From assembly GCA_003696605.1 (NCBI GenBank), contig RFGV01000296.1:1-47885 (forward strand): a stretch of DNA of 47,885 bases. The letters run 5' to 3'. The notes beneath the pieces are model-generated. The model was not told where the DNA came from. It did no database searches and worked only from the letters and a program-made list of their open reading frames with translations. Positions 14,040 to 22,500 of the stretch are shown here, one piece after another (positions within the stretch are counted from its first letter, which is position 1; each line of letters begins with the position of its first letter). Source of the DNA: Chloroflexota bacterium (GTDB taxonomy: Bacteria > Chloroflexota > Anaerolineae > Promineifilales > Promineifilaceae). A program made the position numbers and the translations under genes.

Positions 14040-16997
14040 ATGAAGACAAAGTGGCAAGTTCGATTGGGATATTGGGTGCATACGGCCGTTTTCAGCACAC
14101 TTGTTGTTATTACTACGCTCACATGCATTCGCCTGCTTTATGAGTCGCTTTTTCCCCGCTGGCTATGGGCAGGACGGCCGTTTCCCGTTGTTGGCCTCAC
14201 CCTTTTGGTAACCATACCGGTGCTCATCATTCACCACCGACAATCTTTAGCTGTCACCCCCTTTTCCCCACTCCTTCTTAACATCTTCTATCTCGTCAGC
14301 CCAAACGTCAATCTGGTAGCTGGTTGGCTTGTGCTGGGCGGGTCAGTCTGGCTAACGGCCGTTCTTTTCTGGCAACGCTCCCCCTCCCCCTCCTCATTTA
14401 TGGGGGTGCTCTGGCTATGGCTGGCACTGATTCCCATCTACTATGCGACGATGCCTCATGTCGTTGGTCAGGCTGATACATTTGAATTTCAGGTCGTTGC
14501 GCCACGGCTGGGTATTGTGCACCCCACCGGCTACCCCCTCTATTTGCTGTGGAGCAAGCTATTCACCCTATTACCATTTGGTACAGTTGCCTGGCGCATC
14601 AATGCCGGCACGGCCGTACTGGCACTGGCAGCCTGTACTATTCTGTACTTATTCACCAACCGTCTGCTCCAGCACTCGCTACCAGCTTTACTAACGGCCG
14701 TTACCTTTGGCCTTACCCCCACATTCTGGAGCCAGGCCATCGAAGCAGAAGTGTACGCATTACATGCGCTGGTAGTCATACTGGCATTGTGGCTCATGCA
14801 CCAACTACTCACTGCCACCCGTCGTCCTGAAGCCTGGCGCACTGTTTACAGACTTGTTTTTCTTATTGGTCTGGGACTGACCAACCACCTGACCACTGTC
14901 TTTCTGTTACCGCCGGCGGCTGTAACTGCCTGGCTGGCCTGGCGAGTGTGGCGCGAGCCGCTCCGTTCAGTGGCCACTCGTTTACCCCGACTGATTGTGG
15001 CTTTTGTGTTACCACTATCTTTGTACGCCTACCTACCTTTGCGTTGGCTGGCCGTAAATGGAGAACCAATGGGAGCAAGCCGTTTTGTGGATTGGGTAAT
15101 TGGTGGGCGATTTCAGGGTGCTTTGCAATGGTTGGCCTGGCTGAATGATCCTGCCCGCTATGCCATTATTGGCCGCCTGGTGCTGGCAGAGTGGGGCTGG
15201 CTGAATCTGGGGGTGGCAGGTGTGGGGTTATTGGCGCTTTTGTGGCGGAATTGGCGTATGACGGCCGTTTTGCTCATTACATGGCTGGGGTTTATCTTTT
15301 ACGCGCTTAACTATTATGTGCCAGACCTGGCTGTTTTTATTATTCCGGCTCATCTGGTAACGGCCGTTTTTTGGGCTGCTGGTCTCCACATGGCTTTTCG
15401 GGTTTTACGCCGCTTGTGGTCTCACGCTGGCATCCCGCTGGCGACGACGTTGCTCCTGTTGCCCACGTTGCTGGCTGCTGCCAGATATTGGCCTGAACTG
15501 GCCGACCGAAATGACCCGGCTCTTTTGCAATGGGGAACGGCCGTTTTGCGCTTGCCCATTCCCCAAAACGCGGCCATTTTGGCCGACAGTGAAAAAATCG
15601 CGCCTCTTTTCTATTTACAACAGGCAGAAAATGTGCGGCCTGACCTGGACATCATGGTTTTGCCTGACGAAGCGGCCTATCGGGCGGAACTGGACAAGCG
15701 GGTGGCATCCGGGCAACCGGTCTTTTTGGCTCGCTTTTTGCCTGGCCTGGAAGGTGTGTATCATCTGCGTTCGTTAGGCCCGCTAACAGAAGTAAGCCGC
15801 GAACCACTGACGCATCTGCCCGAAACGGCCGTTCCTGCCACCCTGACTTTTGGCGAAGTACGACTGTTAGGATATTCACTGGCCACAGAAGCGGCTACCA
15901 ACCCGCAAGAATCGGCCGTTACCCTATACTGGCAAGCCACCCAACCAATTACCCAAACACAGGTGGTTTACGTACGCTGGCAGGCCGAAGATTATACTGG
16001 CCAACCGGACGCACCTGCCGGGCAACATCCAGCCAACAACTACTATCCAATTGCTGCCTGGAAAGGGAATGAGATTGTACCCGACTATCATCACTGGCCC
16101 CGGCCTATGCCAGCCAAGCCGACACGTATGGCTTTGCAGGTCGCACTGGGCGCACCGTTTACACCGGCTAATGCCTTGAACTGGCAGACTGTCACAGAAA
16201 TCACACTGCACCCCTTGCCAGCACTGCCCCAGGAACGGCCGTATCGTCTCATCGTGGGGAACACAGCCATCACCGGTGCTACCTTCCCAGACCAGATTCG
16301 CCCGCAACAACCCTTGCCAATCACCATATCCGGCATTGGTTCGGCCGCAGAATTATCTCTGACCCTTGCAGAACAGTATCCACCTGCCACTCCCGATTTA
16401 CTTATTTCCCCAACTGTCACTTCTGGCAGTTTTACCTGGGCCACAGAATTGGCAACGAGCCAGAAAAACGGCCGTTATCACCTCATCCTCACACATCCCG
16501 GACAAGCCGCTTTCTGTGGCTGGCTCACTCCCCCTGCCAGTGGCTGCTCTCTGGGAATCATTACCCTTAGCGGTGTCCCCCTGCCACCAGATGCCATCAA
16601 CTTTGAAGATAAAATCGCCCTGCTAAAGACAGAAATACCAGAAACAAGCCTGCATCCAGGCGGCCAATTTGCCGTCACATTCACCTGGCAAGCATTATCC
16701 CCTATCGCTGAAGATTACACCGTATTTGTCCAAATTTTGGACGCCAATGACAAGCTTGTAGGGCAGGTAGATGCCTGGCCAATGCAAGGGACATTCCCCA
16801 CCAGCCAATGGTCTCCTGGCGAAATCATCACCGATCCCTACGTGATACAACTCCCGGCAGACTTGCCACCAGGTGAATACCGGTTGCAGGCCGGTTTTTA
16901 CTTGCTGGCTACTCTACGCCGGTTGCCGGTTGTTGATGCCAATGGCACACCCGTAGATGATAAAGTGGTAATACCAGGGCTTATCCATCAACCTTAG
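14040..16997 (+). CDS. DUF2723-family multi-pass glycosyltransferase (protein O-mannosyltransferase-like)
   Basis: The protein is about 985 residues. The N-terminal half has about twelve membrane helices. Near the start of the DUF2723 domain lies the family block QADTFEFQVVAPRLGIVHPT with GYPLYLL following it, where acidic residues on the first outer loop serve as catalytic base in GT-C enzymes. The C-terminal 400 residues are soluble and beta-rich, with repeated Ig-like strands, and lie outside the cell. It probably transfers a lipid-linked sugar to proteins or polymers. The start is uncertain: ATG at 14040 or 14022. TACAAT at 14027-14032 could be a -10 of a leaderless message starting at 14040. 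It contains 12 CGGCCG cores, the highest density in the window. Its end overlaps the convergent MEMO gene by 17 bases. Confidence 0.85.
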   Translation: MKTKWQVRLGYWVHTAVFSTLVVITTLTCIRLLYESLFPRWLWAGRPFPVVGLTLLVTIPVLIIHHRQSLAVTPFSPLLLNIFYLVSPNVNLVAGWLVLGGSVWLTAVLFWQRSPSPSSFMGVLWLWLALIPIYYATMPHVVGQADTFEFQVVAPRLGIVHPTGYPLYLLWSKLFTLLPFGTVAWRINAGTAVLALAACTILYLFTNRLLQHSLPALLTAVTFGLTPTFWSQAIEAEVYALHALVVILALWLMHQLLTATRRPEAWRTVYRLVFLIGLGLTNHLTTVFLLPPAAVTAWLAWRVWREPLRSVATRLPRLIVAFVLPLSLYAYLPLRWLAVNGEPMGASRFVDWVIGGRFQGALQWLAWLNDPARYAIIGRLVLAEWGWLNLGVAGVGLLALLWRNWRMTAVLLITWLGFIFYALNYYVPDLAVFIIPAHLVTAVFWAAGLHMAFRVLRRLWSHAGIPLATTLLLLPTLLAAARYWPELADRNDPALLQWGTAVLRLPIPQNAAILADSEKIAPLFYLQQAENVRPDLDIMVLPDEAAYRAELDKRVASGQPVFLARFLPGLEGVYHLRSLGPLTEVSREPLTHLPETAVPATLTFGEVRLLGYSLATEAATNPQESAVTLYWQATQPITQTQVVYVRWQAEDYTGQPDAPAGQHPANNYYPIAAWKGNEIVPDYHHWPRPMPAKPTRMALQVALGAPFTPANALNWQTVTEITLHPLPALPQERPYRLIVGNTAITGATFPDQIRPQQPLPITISGIGSAAELSLTLAEQYPPATPDLLISPTVTSGSFTWATELATSQKNGRYHLILTHPGQAAFCGWLTPPASGCSLGIITLSGVPLPPDAINFEDKIALLKTEIPETSLHPGGQFAVTFTWQALSPIAEDYTVFVQILDANDKLVGQVDAWPMQGTFPTSQWSPGEIITDPYVIQLPADLPPGEYRLQAGFYLLATLRRLPVVDANGTPVDDKVVIPGLIHQP

Positions 16998-17796
16998 TCG
17001 GATTAGTAAAAAGAAACGCGCCATAACCAACCACCTGATCTTTGGAACCGGCCGTGTCCCCAGAGTTACGCAGGTCGGCAATGTGTACCACCATCCCTGA
17101 TTGTTCTGTCAGGTATAACAAGCCCTGAATTGCCAGACGGCCACAAGCCTGTTCGGGACCGATTGCGTTTGGTCGCTGGCGCTGAATGGCCATCGCTGTT
17201 GCCATGTCGAGGCGGCGGGCAGTCTCGTAGGTGTGGTAGTGGCTTAAATCAGAGCTGACTATGAAGCGGGTATGGGAGTCACTCCAGAATACGCTCAATA
17301 TTTCGGCAACTTGTTGTGGTGTGGCGTCCCCGACTAAAAGGGGGACAATGCGTGCCTGGGGGCAGATTTCTTGCAGAAAAGGTAGCTGGACTTCGAGGCA
17401 GTGTTCGGGAATGTGAGCGGGGTTGGAGATGTGGATGTAGGGAAACGGCCGTATCTTTTCCACCGCTTCCAAATCAACAACCATCTCGCCTAAAGGCGTA
17501 GCAAATGCAGTAAATGATGTGGCCGCAATGCCAAATACAGGCACCCAATGGGCTGGGCCAATCAGTACCAATCGTTCAATTTGTTGGCCATCAGATAACC
17601 AATGGCGATAGGCTGTGCCGGCTACAGGGCCAGAGTACAAATAACCAGCGTGAGGCACAATGATCGCTTTTGGGGGTGGAACGTGGAGATAAACGGCCGA
17701 TTCCAAAAATTGCCGGACTGTCTGGCGCAAATGCACTGGCTGCGAGGGATAAAATGTTCCGGCTACAGCCGGAGAGCGGACTTTGGTCGTGTCCAT
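16981..17796 (-). CDS. amrB: AmmeMemoRadiSam system protein B (MEMO1 family)
   Basis: The 271-residue protein matches MEMO proteins over their whole length: VRSPAVAGTFYP at the N-terminus, IIVPHAGYLYSG with His49, LIGPAHWVP with His83, the central EVQLPFLQ, FIVSSDLSHYHTYETA, and a C-terminal VVGYGAFLF strand. Human MEMO1 has the same His pair as metal ligands. In bacteria and archaea the gene travels with a radical SAM gene (AmrS) and an AMMECR1 gene (AmrA). The AmrS gene is present here, divergent, 173 bases away. A GGAGGTGAAGG ribosome site precedes the ATG. The chemistry of the system is unknown. Confidence 0.93.
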   Translation of the reverse strand: MDTTKVRSPAVAGTFYPSQPVHLRQTVRQFLESAVYLHVPPPKAIIVPHAGYLYSGPVAGTAYRHWLSDGQQIERLVLIGPAHWVPVFGIAATSFTAFATPLGEMVVDLEAVEKIRPFPYIHISNPAHIPEHCLEVQLPFLQEICPQARIVPLLVGDATPQQVAEILSVFWSDSHTRFIVSSDLSHYHTYETARRLDMATAMAIQRQRPNAIGPEQACGRLAIQGLLYLTEQSGMVVHIADLRNSGDTAGSKDQVVGYGAFLFTNPTKVDG

Positions 17797-17969
17797 TTTC
17801 CTTCACCTCCGCCTGCTTTTCTATATTATAATACAAAGAAAGAGGCTTTTAGTTTCTGGTTAATTTGCGTGATTAATCAGACAATGGTGAGGCAGGAAAT
17901 TTCACTGCCATTCTTCATGATCTTTGCAGCACATAACACCCCTGCCTGAATGGTTGCAAATAAGGGAAA

Positions 17970-19052
17970 ATGGTAACAACCAGGTATTGGCATCGTTTGC
18001 CAGACGGCCGTATTCAGTGTGATGTTTGTCCACGAGCGTGTAAGCTGCACGAGGGACAACGGGGGATGTGTTTTGTGCGTTTGTGTCAGGATGGGCAAAT
18101 TATGCTGGATACATACGGCCGTTCTTCCGGTTTCTGCGTAGATCCCATCGAAAAAAAGCCCCTCAACCACTTCCTGCCTGGCACACCCGTTCTCTCCTTT
18201 GGCACAGCCGGATGCAATCTGGCCTGTCGGTTCTGCCAAAATTGGGACATCAGTAAATCCCGCGAAATAGACACCCTGGCCGACACAGCCACACCGGAGC
18301 AAATTGCACAGGCCGCCCGACAACTTGGTTGCCGCAGTGTGGCCTTCACCTACAACGATCCGGTTATTTTTATGGAATACGCCATTGACGTTGCCCAGGC
18401 TTGCCACGAACTAGGTATTAAAACCGTGGCCGTAACAGCTGGCTATATGTGCGATGCGCCTCGCCGGGAATTTTACCGGTACATGGATGCCGCCAATGTG
18501 GACCTGAAGGGATTTACCGACGCATTTTATCGAAAGCTGTGTGCTGGAGAGTTGCAACCTGTGCTGGAAACACTTCTCTATCTAAAGCATGAAACCCGTG
18601 TCTGGTTTGAAATCACTAACCTGATTATTCCCGGACACAATGACTCAGAGGCAGAACTGGATGCAATGACGCAATGGATTGTCCGTAACCTGGGGCCAGA
18701 TGTGCCGGTGCATTTTACAGCTTTTCATCCAGATTATAAGATGCTGAATACGCCGCCGACGCCTCCCCAAACACTGACGCGCGCGCGGGAAATTGCTTTG
18801 CGTAATGGCATTCGATATGCGTACACAGGTAATGTATATGACCGGCGGGGGCAAAGTACGTACTGTCATGTGTGTGGTCAAGTGTTGATTGAACGGAACT
18901 GGTACGAGTTGGGCGTGTGGAATCTGACGGAAAACGGCCGTTGTCGTTTTTGCCATACTCCCTGTGCCGGTATTTTTGAGAACAAGCCCGGAAAATGGGG
19001 AGCCCGTCGCTTGCCAGTACGCCTGCAATATTTCATCTCTCGACACCAATAG
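17970..19052 (+). CDS. amrS: AmmeMemoRadiSam system radical SAM enzyme
   Basis: The 360-residue protein has the radical SAM [4Fe-4S] motif CNLACRFC (Cys82, Cys86, Cys89), in the CxxxCxxC form. Cys17, Cys20, Cys24 and Cys34 form an N-terminal cluster CDVCPRAC...GMC that is typical of AmrS and PFL-activating-like proteins. A C-terminal zinc-ribbon-like part has Cys299, Cys302, Cys325, Cys328 and Cys332. Partial barrel landmarks VAFTYNDPVIFMEYAIDVA and DLKGFTDAFYRKLC follow the family. It is divergent from the MEMO gene. The third member AmrA is not in the window. A ribosome site AAGGGA stands before the ATG. minC follows after 121 bases. Confidence 0.93.
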   Translation: MVTTRYWHRLPDGRIQCDVCPRACKLHEGQRGMCFVRLCQDGQIMLDTYGRSSGFCVDPIEKKPLNHFLPGTPVLSFGTAGCNLACRFCQNWDISKSREIDTLADTATPEQIAQAARQLGCRSVAFTYNDPVIFMEYAIDVAQACHELGIKTVAVTAGYMCDAPRREFYRYMDAANVDLKGFTDAFYRKLCAGELQPVLETLLYLKHETRVWFEITNLIIPGHNDSEAELDAMTQWIVRNLGPDVPVHFTAFHPDYKMLNTPPTPPQTLTRAREIALRNGIRYAYTGNVYDRRGQSTYCHVCGQVLIERNWYELGVWNLTENGRCRFCHTPCAGIFENKPGKWGARRLPVRLQYFISRHQ

Positions 19053-19106
19053 TACAAGTATTTTCTCTTCCCCTCTTGCCATCCCCCCTTTTTTGTTGTA
19101 TGATTT

Positions 19107-19124
19107 CAACAATAGGTATTGTTG
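19107..19124. promoter_or_regulatory. 18-bp inverted repeat upstream of minC
   Basis: CAACAATA-GG-TATTGTTG is a perfect 8-bp inverted repeat with a two-base centre, about 50 bases before the minC start. A third related piece, TTGTTGTA, lies at 19093-19100. It looks like an operator overlapping the AT-rich promoter zone of the min block. Confidence 0.45.
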
Positions 19125-19173
19125 TAATATCCCGCACGTATCGCTATCGTTGGTACGGCACCCTGTAAAGTGA

Positions 19174-19893
19174 ATGGTCGCGCAAACTGAGCCACAAATC
19201 AGTATTAAGGGAGTACGTGAAGGTCTGCTTATCACCCTGGGCAATGGGGTGTATGCAGACATTTTGGCGCGACTGGAGGAAGAGTTAACAACAAAGCAAA
19301 CATTTTTGCAGGGCAGTCAGGTAATTTTGGCTGTAGGTGACCGGGCGTTGCGCCTGGCAGAGTTGCGTGATGTTCAGCAGATGTTGGCGGAACGGGGGCT
19401 GACGTTGTGGGCTGTGTTGGCAGATTTGCCGGAGACGCGAGATGCAGCGCGCCAGTTGGAACTGGCGACACGCCTGCCTGGTAGCCAGACAGACCTGGAG
19501 GGGAATATGCTGGAAACGGCCGTTTCTCCTTCTCACACGCCAGAAATTGAGCCACCTTCGGCCAATTGTTTGTTGTTGGCCGAAACATTGCGTTCTGGCC
19601 GTTCTGTCTATTATGAAGGGCATGTTGTTATCATTGGGGATGTGAATCCAGGTGCCGAAATTATAGCTGGCGGCAATGTTGTTGTTTGGGGACGTTTGCG
19701 GGGGTTGGTGCATGCTGGCGCGTTGGGAGATGAAACGGCCGTTATCTGTGCCCTAGACCTTTCCCCCACCCAACTCCGCATCGCCAACCAAATCGCCATT
19801 CCTCCCGACGAACCCGCTCGCTCTCCCATCCCTGAAAAGGCATTCATTAAACAAGGACAAATCATTGCCGAACCGTGGCAAATTCGTAAGTAG
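19174..19893 (+). CDS. minC: Septum site-determining protein MinC
   Basis: The 239-residue protein has a MinC N-terminal domain (about 8-105, blocking FtsZ polymerisation), a linker, and the C-terminal beta-helix domain (about 130-239) that binds MinD. The latter starts with LRSGRSVYYEGHVVIIGDVN and GAEIIAGGNVVVWGRLRG, the hallmark of MinC-C. The next genes minD and minE confirm the assignment. The linker carries an AACGGCCGTT copy (19515-19524) read as Glu-Thr-Ala-Val-Ser, and a second copy (19734-19743) lies in the beta-helix. The ribosome site is weak. The 121 bases upstream hold an inverted repeat. Confidence 0.94.
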   Translation: MVAQTEPQISIKGVREGLLITLGNGVYADILARLEEELTTKQTFLQGSQVILAVGDRALRLAELRDVQQMLAERGLTLWAVLADLPETRDAARQLELATRLPGSQTDLEGNMLETAVSPSHTPEIEPPSANCLLLAETLRSGRSVYYEGHVVIIGDVNPGAEIIAGGNVVVWGRLRGLVHAGALGDETAVICALDLSPTQLRIANQIAIPPDEPARSPIPEKAFIKQGQIIAEPWQIRK

Positions 19894-19955
19894 TGGCGAT
19901 AGCATGTTGCGGCTTTCGGGGCAGGGACACCCCGTAGCCATCAAGGAGTAATTTT

Positions 19956-20762
19956 ATGAGTGGTAAAGTGATTACGATTACATCGGGCAAAGGTGGTGTT
20001 GGCAAAACAACCGTAACTGCCAATTTGGCTTCTGCGTTGGCTATGATGGGTAAAAAAGTGGTTGCCATTGATGCTGACATCGGGTTACGCAACCTGGATG
20101 TCATCATGGGGCTGGAAAACCGGATAGTCTATGATCTGGTTGACGTGGTAGAAGGACGGTGTCGGCTACGGCAGGCAATGATCAAAGACAAACGCTTGCC
20201 AGAGCTGTACCTGATCCCGGCTGCGCAAACACGAGACAAAACGGCCGTTAGCCCCTCCGACATGATCGTTGTTTGCGACCAGTTGCGGCAAGAAATGGAC
20301 TACATTGTCATAGACTCCCCGGCCGGAATTGAACGTGGTTTCCGCAATGCTGTGGCCCCGGCCGATCAGGTAATCATTGTTACCAATCCAGAAGTATCGG
20401 CCGTGCGCGATGCCGACCGCATCGTAGGCCTCATCGAAGCTGAGGAAAAAGGACCAGCCAAGCTGCTCATCAATCGCTTGAAACCCGGCCTGGTAGCCAG
20501 GGGAGAAATGCTGTCTGTGGAAGATGTTTTGGATATCCTCATGATTGATCTCATAGGCGTTATCCCTGAAGATGAGTCCATCCTCATTGCTGGTAATCAG
20601 GGAATGCCCGTTGTTTTAAGCAGTGCCAATGGAACCAGTGCCGGCCAGGCATTCCGTAATGTCGCCCAGCGGCTAGAAGGACAAGATGTGCCGTTTTTGG
20701 ATTTGACGCCCAAAAGTGGCCTTCTGAACCGTTTGAGCAGTTGGCTAAACAAGCAATCATGA
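19956..20762 (+). CDS. minD: Septum site-determining ATPase MinD
   Basis: The 268-residue ParA/MinD-type ATPase has the deviant Walker A motif SGKGGVGKTT at about 10-19, AIDADIGLRNLD, and IVIDSPAGIERGF. The C-terminal end LLNRLSSWLNKQS is the amphipathic membrane-targeting helix. It recruits MinC to the membrane and is released by MinE. AAGGAG stands just before the ATG. At residues 95-98 the sequence TRDKTAVSPSD replaces a stretch that in E. coli reads DKDAL, because a full AACGGCCGTT (20240-20249) falls there. The spacing to minC is 62 bases and to minE 103 bases. Confidence 0.97.
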   Translation: MSGKVITITSGKGGVGKTTVTANLASALAMMGKKVVAIDADIGLRNLDVIMGLENRIVYDLVDVVEGRCRLRQAMIKDKRLPELYLIPAAQTRDKTAVSPSDMIVVCDQLRQEMDYIVIDSPAGIERGFRNAVAPADQVIIVTNPEVSAVRDADRIVGLIEAEEKGPAKLLINRLKPGLVARGEMLSVEDVLDILMIDLIGVIPEDESILIAGNQGMPVVLSSANGTSAGQAFRNVAQRLEGQDVPFLDLTPKSGLLNRLSSWLNKQS

Positions 20763-20865
20763 AGTTAAGAGAAGCGCGAGAACGTCATTTGAATAATGCG
20801 CGTTTATTTTTCTATCTTTTGTATGTTCTTCGCGTTTCTGTGGTTTATTCTCACAGGAGCAGGCT

Positions 20866-21153
20866 ATGAGTTGGTTAAGCCGAATTTTTGGAAAGAAAGA
20901 AAGTAGCGGTGCTGTGGCCAAACAACGGCTGCAAATGGTGCTTATCCATGATCGCAGTGATATTTCCCCAGGGTTGTTGGAGCAAATCAAAGATGACATT
21001 ATTGAGGTCATTGCCCGTCATCTGACCATTGACCCGGAGAGTGTAGTGGTCAATCTGGCACAGTCGAGCCGTGAAAGTCGGCTGGTGGCGGAGATTCCGT
21101 TGCAATTAAACGGCCGTCGGCAAAAGTCATCCGTGGATTCGGATTCGGAATAG
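20866..21153 (+). CDS. minE: Cell division topological specificity factor MinE
   Basis: The 95-residue protein is of normal MinE length. The N-terminal MSWLSRIFG is the short amphipathic membrane helix. AKQRLQMVLIHDRSD is the MinD-contact strand that becomes a helix, and LEQIKDDIIEVIARHLTID is the dimer-forming helix of the topological domain. It stimulates MinD ATPase and makes the Min proteins oscillate or localise away from mid-cell. CAGGAG precedes the ATG. The tail contains ACGGCCGT read as Asn-Gly-Arg-Arg. Confidence 0.96.
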   Translation: MSWLSRIFGKKESSGAVAKQRLQMVLIHDRSDISPGLLEQIKDDIIEVIARHLTIDPESVVVNLAQSSRESRLVAEIPLQLNGRRQKSSVDSDSE

Positions 21154-21207
21154 GTAACAGGCTGGTTTTGGGGTACCCAGGGTCGTTTTCTGGATTAATG
21201 GGAGATG

Positions 21208-21223
21208 GGAAACGGCCGTTTCC
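21208..21223. repeat. Perfect 16-bp palindrome built on the CGGCCG core
   Basis: GGAAACGGCCGTTTCC lies in the 161 bases between minE and rodA. It is one of the longest single palindromes centred on the recurring motif. A second, unrelated palindrome TTGATATATCAA follows at 21261-21272, ahead of a possible -10 box TATACT at 21295-21300. Confidence 0.6.
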
Positions 21224-21314
21224 AGTCGCCAATTTCCCCGTCTTTAATTACAATCTCTCGTTGATATATCAATACCAAATATATGGAGAAAGGCTATACT
21301 AGCCTCTAATACCC

Positions 21315-22424
21315 ATGCTAAGCAGAACATCCGTCTGGCGACATTTTGACCTCTGGTTAACTGCCGCCGTTCTACTACTGACATCTTACGGCATCTTGAT
21401 GATACGCAGTGCCGTTACAGGCGCACCACTGCTGGAACCCTTGCCCGGACAGCAAGTCCAATGGGCTATTCTAGGCATCATCATCATGTTGGCAGTTGCC
21501 AGCATAGACTATCGTGTTTTTACAGCTGCCCACTGGTATATCTATGCCAGTTTTGTGGCATTACTTATCTTTGTCGCCGTCGCCGGACAAATCAACAATG
21601 ATGCCCGTCGTTGGATTCAAGTCACGTCCACCATCCAGATTCAGCCATCAGAATTCGGCCGTATCTTCTTCACCCTTACCTTCGGCCAATTTCTCGCCGA
21701 ACGCCGCCACCATATCCACCGTTTCTCCAACACCCTCATCACCCTCGCTTACGTCGGCGTTCCCATTGCCCTCATCTTCATTGAACCAGACCTTGGTATG
21801 TCCATTCTCTACATTTTCATCTGGTTCGTCATGATTTGGGTAGCCGGCCTACCTGCGTCCCACTTTGTTATTCTCGCGGCCATCGGCATCATCGGCATCA
21901 GTGCCGTCTTCCCATTCCTGGCTGACTACCAAAAAGAACGCATCACCGTCTTCCTCAACCCAGAGGCAGCCGACGAAGAAGACATCTTCAACATCAACCA
22001 GGCTGAAATCAGCATCGGCTCCGGCGGACTATGGGGCAAAGGTTACATGCAAGGCTCACAAAGCCAACTCGGTTTCTTGCGTGTACAGCATACGGACTTC
22101 ATCTTCTCCGTTATCACCGAAGAAATGGGGCTAATCTTCGGCTCTCTCGTTGTTCTCGGCCTCATGGCCTTTATCCTGATGCGTATTTTGCGTGTGGCCA
22201 CCCTCACCCCCGATCCAGCCGGGAAATTTACCTGCACGGGCATAGCGGCCGTACTCTTCTTCCAAACAGTTGTAAGCGTCGGCATGAACGTTCGTCTGCT
22301 ACCCGTTACCGGCCTCACCCTTCCCTTCGTTAGCTATGGCGGCAGTTCTCTCATCACGCTCTTTATCGGTATTGGCATTGTCCAATCCATCCTCATGCGC
22401 CACCGTAAACAAGACTTCGCCTGA
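21315..22424 (+). CDS. rodA: SEDS-family peptidoglycan glycosyltransferase RodA
   Basis: The 369-residue protein has about ten membrane helices and SEDS landmarks: IDYRVF after the second helix, RRWIQVTSTIQIQPSEFGRI (the conserved Q-P-S-E), FIEPDLGMSILY, and the C-terminal VRLLPVTGLTLPFVSYGGSS. It polymerises glycan strands from lipid II, normally with a class B PBP. RodA rather than FtsW is suggested by its length and motif spelling, but only a tree would settle it. No PBP gene is adjacent. The position directly after minCDE suggests a shape/division cluster. The candidate promoter TATACT is only about 15 bases before the ATG. Confidence 0.9.
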   Translation: MLSRTSVWRHFDLWLTAAVLLLTSYGILMIRSAVTGAPLLEPLPGQQVQWAILGIIIMLAVASIDYRVFTAAHWYIYASFVALLIFVAVAGQINNDARRWIQVTSTIQIQPSEFGRIFFTLTFGQFLAERRHHIHRFSNTLITLAYVGVPIALIFIEPDLGMSILYIFIWFVMIWVAGLPASHFVILAAIGIIGISAVFPFLADYQKERITVFLNPEAADEEDIFNINQAEISIGSGGLWGKGYMQGSQSQLGFLRVQHTDFIFSVITEEMGLIFGSLVVLGLMAFILMRILRVATLTPDPAGKFTCTGIAAVLFFQTVVSVGMNVRLLPVTGLTLPFVSYGGSSLITLFIGIGIVQSILMRHRKQDFA

Positions 22425-22500
22425 TTCCCGCCAACTGGTTGACCCGCCTCAGTTACGATATACTTTCTACAACTTCCTGAAAAATGAAGGATATTTCAAA

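Noticed and set aside
17825-17830. TATAAT on the minus strand upstream of the MEMO gene as a promoter
   Set aside because: No acceptable -35 hexamer is found at 16-18 bases, and the region is simply AT-rich. Left unannotated.
22336-22500. N-terminal extension of gltX back into rodA
   Set aside because: The extension overlaps rodA. The ATG at 22501 has a ribosome site and gives the standard MSVRVRFAPSPTG start.
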